A stretch of DNA of 64,000 nucleotides from Guadua angustifolia (taxonomy: Eukaryota; Streptophyta; Magnoliopsida; Poales; Poaceae): NCBI GenBank assembly GCA_036346375.1, contig CM070510.1, positions 65,754,376-65,818,375 of the forward strand, written 5' to 3'. This document shows, piece by piece, positions 33,251 to 45,375 of this stretch. The position numbers and the translations under genes were made by a program. How positions within the stretch are numbered: position 1 is the stretch's first letter; each line of letters opens with the position of its first letter. The notes under the pieces are model-generated. The model saw nothing but the letters and a program-made list of their open reading frames with translations, was not told where the DNA came from and did not search any database.

Positions 33251-33729
33251 TGTGGAGTATATGGACCCCGGATATCTGCATGGCAGGTCGTGAGGACCAC
33301 CCGGGAGGGGATAGGCCAAGCCGAGTACATGAAGATGGATATTGCCCAAGAGGCAGGCTGCCATGCGCTGCAAGGAAACCCGGAAGATGGAAACCGACCC
33401 TGCTTAGGGAGGATACAATTGTAATCCTATCTGCTATCATGTTTAACGGATAAGGAAAGAGATACAATCTCCACCTTGTAACCGATTAGGACTCTTCTTT
33501 GTAACCGCCCTCCTCCGCTATATAAAGGGGGGTGGGGGAGGAGAGGAGGACAAGAAGACAATATCTCATCAGCTATTAGCTAGCCACATACAATTCCAGA
33601 GCACAGGACTAGGGTATTATCTCCACCGTGAGAGCCGAACTCAGATACATCGTCGTCTTGTGCTACCATCGAGCTTCCGATCCGGTAGCGTAGCCCCTTT
33701 TCATTATTGCTCGTAAACAAACGTCGCCG
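33251..33729 (+). repeat. 5' LTR of the Dasheng/RIRE2-like element
   Basis: Contains a TATA box (TATATAAAGG, about 33520-33529) and matches 35500-35970 along its length. Its right end is less exact, around 'aaacgtcgcc'. Confidence 0.85.
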
Positions 33730-34139
33730 GTTGGCGCGCCGGTAGGGGCAGCGTCAAGATCAATCTCGGCAAGCTCGATGGCCTCTATCAATGGAATCGT
33801 CATCACCTTCGCTCTCGGCCAGGCTTTCTACTTCGGGAGCCTCGACTTCATCGCCAACAACCTCGACAAGCTTGCTTTCTCGGACTCGGACCAGATCCAA
33901 TCTGGGAGAGACTTCATCCGTATTTCCGTCCGGGTCGGGGAGCGCCACGGCAATCTACTCACGAGTAGTAAGCCGGGGGCTGACTTCCCGATTCGGATAC
34001 GGTAAGAATTCGATCTGGAACATCTCGGATGCGGTCGTCATAGCGGCTTTTCAGAAAGGAGTCAGCGACGCCAACTTGACCAAGAAGATGTCCCGGAGAC
34101 CGCCGACTACGGTAAAGAAGATGTTTGCATTAGCGGACC

Positions 34140-34470
34140 GCCTGCGCCCCGAGCGCCAACTTCGGCACGGCCAAGAGCCACGCTGCTTCGGCGCCAACTC
34201 CAAGACGGCCATGATCCTACGCTGCTTCGAAGCGCCACCTTCAAGACGGCCTAAGAGCCTACGCTGCTTCGAAGCGCCGACTCGGCGACGCCACGAGTTT
34301 ACGCTGCGCCCGGCGCCGACTCAAGACGGCCACGAGCCTACGCTGCGCCCGGCGCCGACTTCGGCACGGCCACGAGCCTACGCCTGCGCCCCGAGCGCCA
34401 TACTCGGCACGGCCACGAGCCACGCCTGCGCCCCGAGCGCCACCTACGGCTCGACTGCAAGCCTATGCCT
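34140..34470 (+). repeat. GC-rich minisatellite inside the LTR element, unit about 40 bp
   Basis: About eight imperfect copies of a unit around 'cgcccggcgccgact' and 'acggccacgagcctacg'. It makes a repetitive Arg/Pro-rich frame of no evident meaning. Confidence 0.75.
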
Positions 34471-34568
34471 GCGCTACGAGCAAGGACGACACGATCGTCA
34501 GCAACACATGGAGCATAAAGCAGCTAAGTCGCTTTTTTATGTCATTATGAGTAAAATTATCGGCTTTC

Positions 34569-34780
34569 TTGACTTACTACTTAGTTGATCCTCAACTAAG
34601 CAGTAAGTCGGGGGCTACACCTAATAGTATTGCGCATGCGCAACACTATTTGGGTCATTTATTGTTTCCTACATTAAGAAATACTGTTCGTTTGCGACTT
34701 TCCTCTTGACTTGCTACTTAGTTGATCCTCAACTAAGTAGTAAGTCAGGGGCTACACCTAATAGTGTGCGCATGCGCACA
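34569..34780 (+). repeat. Duplicated hairpin unit in the LTR element interior
   Basis: Two copies (about 34569-34650 and 34709-34785) share CTACTTAGTTGATCCTCAAC, an inverted repeat (CTACTTAGTTGA against TCAACTAAGTAG), followed by 'gggggctacacctaatag' and a GCGCATGCGC palindrome. Confidence 0.7.
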
Positions 34781-35499
34781 TCTTTTTCTGAGTTGTATTT
34801 TTCTTCTTTTACTTAACGATTGCAAATGAATCCGAGTGCGTTAATTCCAAGCTGTGAAGCTCTGACCCCATGAACGGCGAACTTTAGTCACCCAAAACGC
34901 GTGCCTGGGAAAAAGAGCCATGAGCCGACTCCCGACGCTCGGGGGCTAAACTAGTCAGGCAGAGTGCTAAAACAAAAAGAGTCAAACCACTCGGATGAAT
35001 TCAAAATCAATAAGGAAAAGGAGTAAAAAACTCTAAAATTATACACAAACCAGTCGGACATCACATCCGAGTGAATTGTTTTTACATGGCCTAAATCCTA
35101 CATATACATGATTTCATTTCAGGGCTACTAAATTTGGATGCGACGCGTGTGGGCCAACGCTTCAACGACGACATCAGCAACTTCGGCGGCGAATGAATTT
35201 AAAGGGAGCGGCGCTGAATTTCGCTTTGAGCAGAAAAGCGTTTTGACTTCAGATATCGTTTGGGATACGGTATGCCCCATGATGAACCACCGGTGTATAT
35301 GCATGACGATCGGATATAATTCAACGCGTGGAGCTCTATTGAGTCCTTCACGATCTCTTTGCCTACAATGGGCACTCTACCGAAGGAAAAAACCGGTCGG
35401 AAGTTGCATCAAGAATCGGAAGCACTCGGCATGAAGCATGACTCGGTTGGTCATGCGACCGGAAGGCGGCAACTTCGATCGCAAAGCACTCGGGGCTCT

Positions 35500-35970
35500 T
35501 GTGGAGTATATGGACCGGGATATCTACATGGCGGTCGTGAGGACCACGGGAGGATAGGCCAAGCCGAGTACATGAAGATGGATATTGCCCAAGAGGCGGT
35601 GCCATCATTGACAAGGAAACCGGAAGATGGAAACCGACCCTGCTTAGGGAGGATACAATTGTAATCCTATCCGCTATCATGTTTAACGGATAAGGAAAGA
35701 GATACAATCTCCACCTTGTAACCGATTAGGACTCTTCTTTGTAACCGCCCTCCTCCGCTATATAAAGGGGGGTGGGGGAGGAGAGGAGGACAAGAAGACA
35801 ATATCTCATCAGCTATTAGCTAGCCACATACAATTCTAGAGCACAGGACTAGGGTATTATCTCCACCGTGAGAGCCCGAACCTGTATACATCGTGCGTCT
35901 TGTGCTACCATCGAGCTTCCGATCCAGCGCATAGCCCCCTTTTCATTATTGTCGGTAACAAACGTCGACA
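35500..35970 (+). repeat. 3' LTR of the Dasheng/RIRE2-like element
   Basis: 471 bp, ends TGTGGAG and GTCGACA, followed by target duplication GATAC. Confidence 0.88.
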
Positions 35971-35975
35971 GATAC

Positions 35976-36540
35976 CCGTCATGCTCTCACCAGTGACCCC
36001 AAACCTATTATGCTCTCACTAATAGCCCCAAGTCTATTCCATAGAGTATCACCATCTCCACTCTGAGTTTTTTGCAACTTGTTTTAATTCAAACGAATTT
36101 CATGCATGCATATGCACATGCAAGATATTATATATGCTTGATTTATGCTTGTCCCATATCAGTCGCTTCTCTTATTCAATGTTTACCAACTCAACGATGT
36201 TGCTTCTTCACAAACACGACGACCTCCCATCTTCTACGATGCTAGTATGTTTGCTTTAGTTGTTATCTAACAATATGTAGAATTTTTCCACCATCATGTG
36301 TGATGTCATATCCCTTAGCAGTAGGGACAGTAAGGCACATTTCTAGCTACCCAATAGATATATATCCTCTATGGATCGTCTTCCATGCAAAGTTTCATCT
36401 AGTCTCTAGAGGGCATCTCCATCATCAAGCTTCTTTTGCTACTGATTTCTTCAATAATATAGATGCTCACCACTTATCACGGTTTTTGGCTCCTTTGGTT
36501 TTAGCCTCTCTCCTTGTATTTTATCTTTATTCCAAATTTT
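35976..36540. other. Spacer, no gene seen
   Basis: No supportable coding frame, RNA gene or repeat boundary. Confidence 0.35.
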
Positions 36541-37620
36541 AGTTTTTTAATTCACAAAGAAATCAAATAGCTAATGTTTCATTAATTTTTATGCCAAATT
36601 ATATTTATTTAGGGATTTTATTTAGAAATTCATATGGAAATTGAATTGAAATTCTTGTTCAAAACAAATTAGCATTTTTTTGTTTATTTGTATTGCAAAT
36701 TATATTTGTGTATTTGGATCATACATGATATAGATTTTTTAATATAGTTTAGGTGGTATCGTGTACAAATTCATTTTTTATTTCATTTCATTCCTAATTT
36801 AACCTATTTAGGATTTTATATTAGAGTTCATATGGAAATCAAATTGCTAATTGTATTTTGTTTTTTATTCTAAATTTTAGTTTTAGTTTGGTATTTGTAT
36901 ACAAATCCAATTACTAATTTTAATTGATTTTTGTTTGAGAATTTATTTTTATTTTGATGACCGTATGGAAATAAACTTTCTACTTTTATTTTATTTTTAC
37001 AGGAAATTTGGTTTTTATTGTACTTGATGTGGACTCTTTATTTTAATCCTATGGAAATCAAACTTTTAATTTTTATTTTTTATTCCAAATTTCAGATTTT
37101 TATGTTGAAATTAGTATACAAATCTAACAACTAATTTTTATTCTAAATTTTAGTTTTATTTTGATGTTTCTTTGGAAATCGGATTACTAATTATCTTTTA
37201 TTTCGATTTTTATATTTTTATTTTGAATTTCAATTTTATTTTCATGTTCGTATGGAAATTAGATTATTAATTATCTTTTATTTTCCATTTTAATTTTTTT
37301 ATTGTACTTGGACCTTTTCTTTTAATTGTTCATATGGAAATCAGATTACTAATTATTTTTTTCTGATTTTTTAAAATTTTAATTTGAATTTCAATTTTAT
37401 TTTAACATTTATATGGAAATTAGATTATTAATTATATTTTATTTTTAAAATTCTTATTTAGAATTTTAATTTTATTTTGATGTTCGTATGGAAATTAAAT
37501 TATTAATTTATTTTTTATTTTTATTTCATATTTTTTATTGTATTTGGACTCTTTCTTTTAATCGTATAGAAATCAAATTTCTGATTTTATTTTATTTTTA
37601 TTCCGAATTTCAGTTATTCT
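36541..37620. repeat. Decayed AT-rich tandem array, period roughly 110-120 bp
   Basis: The phrase 'tatggaaat' plus 'agattattaatt' or 'caaattactaatt', followed by 'ttttatttt' and 'gaatttcagtttta', returns about nine times. Copies are too diverged for a clean alignment by eye. Near 37620-37715 a shorter unit 'ttgtattgtacatgacaca' repeats three or four times. Confidence 0.7.
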
Positions 37621-37841
37621 TATATTGTACATGATACAAACTCTTGTATTGTACATGACATAAACTTTTTCTTGTATTGTACATGACACAAACTCTTGTA
37701 TGTTGTATATGACACAAACTCTTTTTTTAATCTAGACCGTTATAATTTGGACCCACTATGATCAATGGTGTATATCTTTCTTTTTTCCTCTGATTAATGT
37801 GGGAATTTCTAGTCTTAAGAGCGAACGTAGTGACTTCGTTT

Positions 37842-38085
37842 GGAATTATTTTTTTTAATAATACATTTTTTTTCAAAAATTCAAAAATATACCACAGAAA
37901 AAATTACATAAATATACCCTTGTCGCCTGTTGGTTTGGCGACATTACGGGCCTCCTATCGCTCGTTGGTTTGGCGATAGGGGGCCTGTCGCCAAACCAAC
38001 GGCCAACAGGGGTATATTTATGTAAATTTTTTTCCGTGGTATATTTTTAAAATTTTAAAAAAATGTATTATTTAAAGAAAATTCC
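37842..38085. repeat. Long hairpin MITE (244 bp, arms about 100 bp)
   Basis: The left arm (GGAATTATT, AATAATACATTT, ATATACCACAG, ACATAAATATACCC) is mirrored by the right arm. The centre carries four occurrences of the GTTGGTTTGGCGA word or its complement. An RNA from either strand would fold into an almost complete hairpin. No transposase is present. Confidence 0.8.
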
Positions 38086-39385
38086 TTCTTTTGCTTCTGC
38101 TTTAATAATATAATAGATATATTTAAAAACCTAATAAAATTATAATATTATGAAAGTACTTTTTGAGAAAATCTACACGTATAATTTTCATGTATCCAAT
38201 TTAAATATTTTAAAAAATATTGACAGTCAAAGTTTAAAAAGTTTGATTGCACCTATATCCAAAACAACAACTACTTATGACCGAAGGGAGTAGCTTATTT
38301 ATATTCCGTTGGAATGCACAGGTATTCAGCTAGTAGTGTATCACTCTGCTGTGAGTGTCCTGGGTAAGCAACTTCAGGCTAGTTCATCCGCATCCCTTGT
38401 CAGGTCGGGCTCATGGTGTTGTCAATATTCTTTTGTTAAAAGAGAGAGAGATAAAGGAAGAAAGAAGAGGATAGAAAGGTCTGGCTCTGGCTTATCGTTG
38501 TTACTCAACTATTTTGTGTGGATTTATTTATGGGAGCTGATGAACAATGTTCACCACTTTCTTACCCTGTAGATGCGGATGCCCAGCCCACTTCGTCTCC
38601 CACGACATTCTGATTCCCACTTCACTTTTTTATATATCGTGTGCATCCAGTATTCAGACTTTTACAAGCAGCTATCTGAGAAACCAGAGCTTTCTTTAAG
38701 CAACGCCCAACTTTATTCTCCCTCCATGTAACGAATATATGCCATCGCCCAACTTACCTGAGCAACAACGCAACGAGATTTTTTTTAAAAAAAAAATTGC
38801 AATGAGATACATGTCTTATGTGCATGTGTCCGAGTCCGAGTCAAATCGAGAGGAATGAAAGGAGAGCAGCGACGAAAGGCGAGAGCTGCAAAAGTTGGGT
38901 TTTTTTTTGTTCTTCGTTTGATCGGATTCGATTCTGCAGCGACGGCTTGCAGCCATCCACTGACGGATACATATCAATGGTAAAACAAGTTACAATCCTA
39001 CTCATCTTCTGGGATTCCGTATCCCAAAATTGGCGCCTCTCGCGCTTCCATCTTAGATAGGGACAGAAAAACAAAAAAGAAGCAGCATGACAACTGAGTA
39101 ATTGACAACGAACGAACAGCAACGAGCATATGCGAGATCTTGGGGTATAGATATTTCAACTTCAACTTTACTGCTTACTACTATATACTATATGCACATA
39201 TCCATCCAGCTATATACGCAGTAGCATAGCAACAGGGCAGTCATCTGCTCGACGTTATTCTACACATCAACAATCACACGCGACAAAAATCAAAGCAAAA
39301 GGTAAGACCAAAACTAGCGGCTTAGCGCGTACATTAACCCCAAAGCGTACCCCATTTTACGGCAGAGCGAGAGAGCTCGTGAGCT
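38086..39385. other. 3' flank of FON1, no gene seen
   Basis: The part next to 39386 must hold the FON1 3' UTR. No other supportable gene is seen; the frames at 38309-38572 and 38818-39060 lack recognisable features. Confidence 0.4.
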
Positions 39386-42300
39386 TCAGAAGGCGAGGAG
39401 GTCGTTCGGCTGCGCCACGTTGGGGTTGGACAGCATGTGCACGACCTCGCGCATGGTGGGGCGGGCCGTGCTCGCCTCCTCCACGCACGTCATGGCCACC
39501 TTGTACAGGTTCACCATCAGCCCCGCCGGCTCCGGCGTCAGGCGGCGGTCAGCCACCGCGAGGACCGCCGCGCTGTCCGACGTCTCCGGGAGCTCCGCCG
39601 TCACCTTCCGGACCCAGTGCACGATGTCCACGCCGTCGCCGAACCCGCCGACGGGCCGGCGCCCCGTGATGAGCTCCAGCAGCACCACGCCGAAACTGTA
39701 CACGTCGCTCTTCTCGTCCACCCGGAGCGTGTACGCGTATTCTGCCACACCAGATAAAAAGATCGTTGGATCAGCCAAAACACACACACAACCGTACGTA
39801 GGTGATCTGTCGAAAACATTACTAACAACTCTTTCAACACAGTAGATGCTCGATGTCTGAATCCCTGCCTGCCTGTACGGGCATTAGTAAAGATTTACTG
39901 CGTTGCATTGCATGCAGTGTCAGTATCTGACAAACCAAATCCTGCTCAAGAGTGCATCACAGTGAGGCCCTATTTGGTACGACGGTGGCTTTTCTAACGA
40001 GTACCTTTCGGCTAAATTACATGATTGAAGGATTATATGGCTGAATAACTGGACCGAAGAACTTTTTATTTGTGAGGGTTCGAGATGGGAATGGGGATCA
40101 GAGGGGTGAGATTTATGCTTTTATTTGGTGCAAGGGAGATAATTTTTTCAATTCTAGTGGCAAAATCAAAACCCGACACATCGAAACCGTGCAAAGCTAC
40201 CTAGACTAATTTTTGGCTTCTCCTAGTACAAATAGGATGCTTGGCTTTTGGCTTTCAACTATGGAACAACAGCTTCCACTTCAAGAAAGGACAAGCAGAA
40301 GATGAAACCGTCCTAACCAGGACCTAAAGCTACTAGAACCAGGGTTCACAAAGCCGTCAAAAGCTGCTCGAAAATCGGGTTTTTGACCGTATCAAGCAAG
40401 TTCGAGATTCAAAACCGGTTGATAAACTAGACCAATTCAAAAAATAGCTCTAAGAAATATTCAATTGGTCGATCGGTTTTCTTGGTGAAAATCGACCAAT
40501 TTTAAGTCAAAATCATTTGGCTTTCACTGAATATCGGTCTATTTTTTACTTTTTTTTAAAAAAATCAAAAATTTTGATTTCTTAAGCCTTCGGTTTTACG
40601 ACGATTTTCGACTGGTATCTTTGATTTTCAAGTGTGTTTTTCGAAATCAATATTGTGAACCTGACTACAGCTCCATGAACACAATTTACGGGGGAGCTGT
40701 CAAATCAACCAGACACAGATCTACCATGGAGACAGAAGCAAGCTAAGAGATACTACTACAGTATCTAGCTCCTCTCATCCTCTCTCTCTCTCCACAAGGC
40801 CACAATAAAACAACATACGAGTACTGACTGCGACAGGCCATCCATTAATCCAAAGGCAGGTTTTGTCTTATCTCTCGTTGACCTCACCAAATGGCAACAA
40901 GATCTGCTTCTAGGCCCTGACAAACCCATGGTAGAATCCAAGAAACAGAGGCAGGAGACAAGACACTAGCCATTAATCACTCTCTATCGCCCACTAGTGC
41001 TACAGCCATGTAACGGCAGGATACTACTAGTGTAGTACGAGTAACTTTGTTTCTGGCTTTCTGGAAAAGTCCATCCACTACCCCTTGATCCAAAGGTAAC
41101 CCTTGTCCCCTCTCCGGCTTGACCGTGCAGAAGCCAACAAGGCGTGAGTGCATACAGTGTCCAAACGAAGCTAAAATCCAAGAACAAGGCAGCACAAGTT
41201 GCAGTTCTAGCAGGGTCAGTGGAGTGCTGTGGGCATGCATTGGCGCTCCAATGGCCTCAATTAGGCCACTGAGAAGGTAAAGTGGAGTAGCATTGCAGTT
41301 GCTATCAAATCCTTTCGTCCTCGTAAAATTTGTTTGTAATCAGATAGAATGGGTTGGATGAAATTGGTAATTTGGTATGATTCACTTTGCGCGAGAGAAT
41401 TGCGTATTTCTGTCCAGTAACACACGTAAAAAGTCTCGTTTCTTTAGTCGTCGTTGGCATCAGGTTAAAGCAATCCATACTGTAAAATTCTTTGTTCATC
41501 CACGTTCGGTTAATTTGTTCTGTTAAAGAGGTTAAGGAACACGTAAATTTAAGCACGAAAGTGAAGTTCGGACGGATGGTTACCTGGCGCGATGTAGCCG
41601 TAGGAGCCGGCGATGGCAGACATGCACTCGGACGTGCCGCCGCCGCCGAGGAACTTGGCGAGGCCAAAGTCGGCGACGTGCGCCTCGAACGCCGAGTCGA
41701 GCAGGATGTTGTTTGACTTGACGTCGCGGTGTATGATCATCGGCGCGCAGTCGTGGTGCAGGTAGCACAGCCCGCGCGCCGCCTCCGCCGCGACGCGCGC
41801 CCTCGCCTCCCACCCCAGGTGGCCGCCCTTGCCGCCGTGCAGCATCTCGCCGAGCGACCCGTTGGGCATGTACTCGTACAGCAGCAGGTTGGTCTCCCGG
41901 TTGGAGACGAAGCCTAGCAACCGCACGATGTTGCGGTGCCTGATGCGCCCCAGCGTGGTCACCTCCGCCGAGAAACCGCGGTCGTGGTCGCTGCCGCCTC
42001 GCCCCACGAGCCGCTTGATCGCCAGCTCCGTGCCGCTGTGCGTCACGCCGTGGTACACGATCCCGGCTCCGCCCTTGCCGATGATGTTGTCCTCCTTGAG
42101 GCACTCGACCACGTCGTCTGCCGAGAAGTCCAGCTTCTGGAACGCCGTCATCTTCCACGCGCCCGACCGCCTCCGTGCCGCTTCCCTCCATGCCTCGCAC
42201 CCCTTCTTCGCGCCAAGGCAGGCGATGATCAGCACGGCGAACACGACCACCAGCCACACCAGCATCTTCTTGGAGTCCCACCGCCGCAAAGACAACGTTG

Positions 42301-44203
42301 CACCGGACCGCGAGCCCGCCCCGGCCGCCGACGGGGAGCAGGCGTCGGCGACAGGCCCGCCGCACAGGCCGGGGTTACCGATGAACGAGCTCTCGTTGAA
42401 CACCAGGAACTGGCCCTGCATCGGCACGGGGCCAGAGAGGCTGTTGTACGAGACGTCCAGCGTGGTGAGGCTCGTCATGTTGGACATCTCCGGTGGGAGC
42501 TCGCCAGATAGCCTGTTCCTCGACACGTTCAGCGTGCACAATATGTTCAGAGACGTGATGCTCTCTGGTATCTCGCCGGAGAGGAGGTTGCGGCTGAGGT
42601 CGACGGCGGCGAGGGAGGCGCAGCTCATGAGCTCCCGCGGGATCTCGCCAGTGAGCGAGTTGCCGCTGACGTTGAGCCTGGACAGGTTCTTGAGCCTGCC
42701 GATCTCCGGCGGTAAGGGCCCGGAGAAGTTGTTGGACTCCAGCGACAGCGTCTGCAGCGCAGGGAGGTTACCGATGGCTGGAGGAATCCTCCCACCGATC
42801 CCATTGTTTCCTAACAGCAGCATGCCAATCTTGCCCCCGCCGATCACGTCCGGGAGCTCGCCAGTGAGCAGGTTGTCGGTGAGCTCCAGCATGTTTGCCT
42901 GGGGTAGGTCGAACAGCCCGACTGGCACAGGGCCGCTCAAGAAGTTCTTGCCAAGGCGCACGCGTACGAGCGTCTTGCAGTCGCCGAGCGACTTGGGAAT
43001 GGGGCCGAACAGGCCGTTCTCCATGAGCACGAGCGTCTCCAGCTTCCCGCCGGTGCAGAGGTCTGGCGGTATCGGGCCGGTGAGGTGGTTGGTGGCCACG
43101 TCCAATGTCTTGAGCCGGCCGTTCTTCCCGAGTCCGGCCGGAAGATGGCCCGTGAGGTTGTTCTCCCACAGCTGGAGCACCTCCAGCTTCAGGAGCTCGG
43201 CCACGAACTCCGGTATGTCGCCGCGGAGGTGGTTCCGGAAAAGGTTCACAAGCTTGAGGTTGGTGAGGTTGGCCAGGCTGGCCGGTATCTCGCCGGTGAG
43301 CTCATTGATGGATAGGTCTAGGGACTGGAGATTCTTCAGGTCACCGAGTTGCGGAGGTATCCCCCCGGACAGGCGGTTACAGAGCAGGAAGAGGGTGTCA
43401 AGCCGCGCGAGCCGTCCGAGTTCCGGCGGGATGGGGCCCGTGAGGTTGCAGCTGCTCATGTCGAGGCGGACGAGCTCGTCGAGATCGCCGAACTCGGGCG
43501 GAACGCCGCCGTCGTACTGGTTGTAGTACCCTATGTACATGTGCTGCAGCCGCTTGAGGCGCGCGAGCGACGCGGGCACGCGGCCGGAGAGGCCGTTGCC
43601 GTTGAGGCCGAGGTACTCGAGGCTGGCCAGGTCGCCGTAGCTGTCCGGTATGGCGCCGGAGAAGTAGTTGCCGCCGAGGTGGAGGTACCGGAGGCTCGCG
43701 TGCGTAGCGTGGAAGGGCGGGAGCGGGCCGGAGAGGTTGTTGTTGTAGGCGTCGATGAGCTCGAGGGACGGGAAGTAGGGCGAGCCATTGGCAGGGGCAG
43801 GGAACGTGCCGGTGAGGTTGTTGTTGGAGAGGTTGAGGTGGCGGAGCGAGGGGAGCGCGGGGAGCGAGGCGGGGATGAGGCCGGGGAGGCAGCACGCGGC
43901 GATGGTGAGGTTGGCGAGCGCGTCGAGCAGCACGACCTCGGGAGGCAGGGCTCCCCCGTGCAGCGGCACGGCGGTGAGGTTGATGGCGACGACGCGGGCG
44001 TCGCCGTCGCAGGAGACGCCCGAGAAGGAGCAGTGGTTCGGGGACGTGGCGTCCGGGTCCCAGTCGGCGAGCGCGGCGGGAGAGGCGGCGTTGGCAGGCA
44101 CGAGAGCGGCCTTGAGCTTGGAGAGCGCATAGATGTCGCGCTCCGGTGAGGCGGAGGAGGAGGCCGGGAGGAGGAGGATGAGGAGGAGGAGGAGGGGAGG
44201 CAT
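39386..44203 (-). CDS. FON1: CLAVATA1-type LRR receptor kinase, FON1/TD1 orthologue
   Basis: Two exons, 44203-41584 and 39741-39386, encode 991 residues, matching rice FON1 and maize TD1 (about 990-1000). They join inside GYIAP-EYAYTL of the activation segment, the conserved CLV1 intron position. Order: signal peptide MPPLLLLLILLLPASSSA, LRR N-cap (ADWDPDATSPNHCSFSGVSCDGD), about 21 LRRs, a C-terminal cap with GNPGLCGGP, a transmembrane segment at about 646-665 (MLVWLVVVFAVLIIACLGA), and the kinase: loop GKGGAGIVYHG about 705, lysine in AIKRL, HRDVKSNN about 823, DFG about 845. All catalytic residues are present and it is an RD kinase. At the plasma membrane it senses CLE peptides (FON2-type) and limits floral and inflorescence meristem size. 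The start follows the conserved MPP-L signal peptide; an in-frame ATG 53 codons upstream (44362) is probably not used. Confidence 0.97.
39742..41583 (-). other. Single intron of FON1 (1.84 kb)
   Basis: The GT donor is at 41583 and the CAG acceptor ends at 39742. No coding content is seen. A possible small element (39966-40237, ends GGCCCTATTTGGTAC and GTACAAATAGGATGC) is too weak to list separately. Confidence 0.85.
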
Positions 44204-44339
44204 TGCGGTTGTGGCGAAGCAGCGGCGGTGGGATGCGTGGAGAGCAGAGGAGGTGTGAATAAAAGGGAGGAGGAAGCCGTGGTGCTGGTGGTGGTGGGGG
44301 AATGAGCATATGGAATCGATCGGTGAGGTCGGTCGGGTC

Positions 44340-45375
44340 AGAGCGGGCCAAACGGGCGGCACGGCATTGACCCGTTTGGACCCGATTAATAAATAAGTCT
44401 AATGGTGCCGGCTCACGTATCGACCGTTTAGCTCAAGCACGGCTCGTTGGCCTCACTGGTTGTGCCGTGTCGACACGGGTCTGATGGGTTAGACCGACCT
44501 GTTGACGTCAAAAAATAAAAAAAATGTTAGAAAAATTAGAAAATAAGAAATATGTGAAAAATATAAAAAAAAACAGAAAAATGTAAATTAATAAAAAGCT
44601 AAATATGAAATAAATTCTAAAATGAGATAAATAATTCGAATTAAATAACGAGCTTTATTGATATTTGATTGTCTCGTTAAAAACTTTGCTAAGTAAAAAT
44701 TCAATATGAGAAAATCTTGACAAAGAAAAAAAGAGTACAACCTATAGCTCAATGATATAGGAAAAAAGTGAAGATTACAATTATTCTTCCTGATCATCTA
44801 TACAAAGATTTTCAAACGTCTCCATCATCTTAACATTTTATGCAGTATGTTGAACTTGTTAATCAGCTTGTTCCCAATCTTTCACAATGAGAAATATTTT
44901 CACCATCTCACTTGTCACATTTATCTTCTCTCGTCGATTATTCTTCCGTATAGGCTGAAAGCAGACTTCGAAGAAACCATGAAGATAAGAGTTGTTAACA
45001 CATCCCATAATAATATGAAAAGCATCAGATATGTTACCTTGTTCTCATGCCACCAGCCTTAATTGTAGCCTGATCCACTCTCTTTTTCCCAGCAAGTGAA
45101 TGCAAGTCCAATTTACCTTCGGCCTCGAAAACCTGTGAAGTACGAGGGTTGACAATGTCACTGTTGAGATACACAATTATCTCTCCACCACTTGTTGTGT
45201 CCGCACTTGACATTGTTGTAGTTGATCTTTTTTAGGAAGAGTCACCTGCACTTCATATCTTTCTTCACGCAGTTTTTTTCTTACCTGTTTACAGCCTGGT
45301 CGGGCCGTCCCAACAGTGGTGTGCCTTGAGCCAGCTCGTTTAGCCCAACCCACTTGGCCATCACTAGTCGTGTGC
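44340..45375. other. Spacer with possible hAT terminus
   Basis: The GC-rich segments 44340-44510 and 45290-45375 carry similar words ('cgtttagc', 'ttggcc-tcact'). The right segment ends with the complement of TAGTGATGGCCA, which resembles a hAT terminal repeat. The AT-rich middle has no readable transposase. This is weak evidence. Confidence 0.25.

Larger units (their letters stand above)
33251..35970 (+). mobile_element. Non-autonomous LTR retrotransposon (Dasheng/RIRE2-like), 2.72 kb
   Basis: LTRs are at 33251 to about 33729 and 35500-35970, beginning TGTGGAGTATATGGACC. The target duplication is GATAC (33246-33250 and 35971-35975). Right after the 5' LTR, TTGGCGCGCCGGTAGGGG (about 33731) is a primer-binding site of the type seen in RIRE2/Dasheng elements. 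The 1.77 kb interior has no gag or pol domains. It carries a GC-rich tandem repeat and a duplicated hairpin unit. The open frame at 33791-34588 is repeat-driven. The element must be mobilised in trans by a related autonomous partner. Confidence 0.88.

Noticed and set aside
33791..34588. 265-codon frame in the Dasheng-like element
   Set aside because: Mostly minisatellite translation; only the first part might derive from gag, not demonstrable.
39966..40237. Possible MITE in the FON1 intron (ends GGCCCTATTTGGTAC and GTACAAATAGGATGC)
   Set aside because: Terminal match is short and imperfect, no target duplication found.
41829..43526. 565-codon open frame on the plus strand across FON1
   Set aside because: Antisense shadow of GC-rich, leucine-rich FON1 coding sequence; no domain of its own.
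43349..44149. 266-codon Glu/Val/Ala-rich plus-strand frame opposite FON1
   Set aside because: Another antisense shadow of the LRR region, composition driven by GC third positions.
44204..44362. 53-codon in-frame N-terminal extension of FON1
   Set aside because: The conserved signal peptide starts at 44203, and the extension precedes the hydrophobic segment and looks like 5' UTR and promoter.
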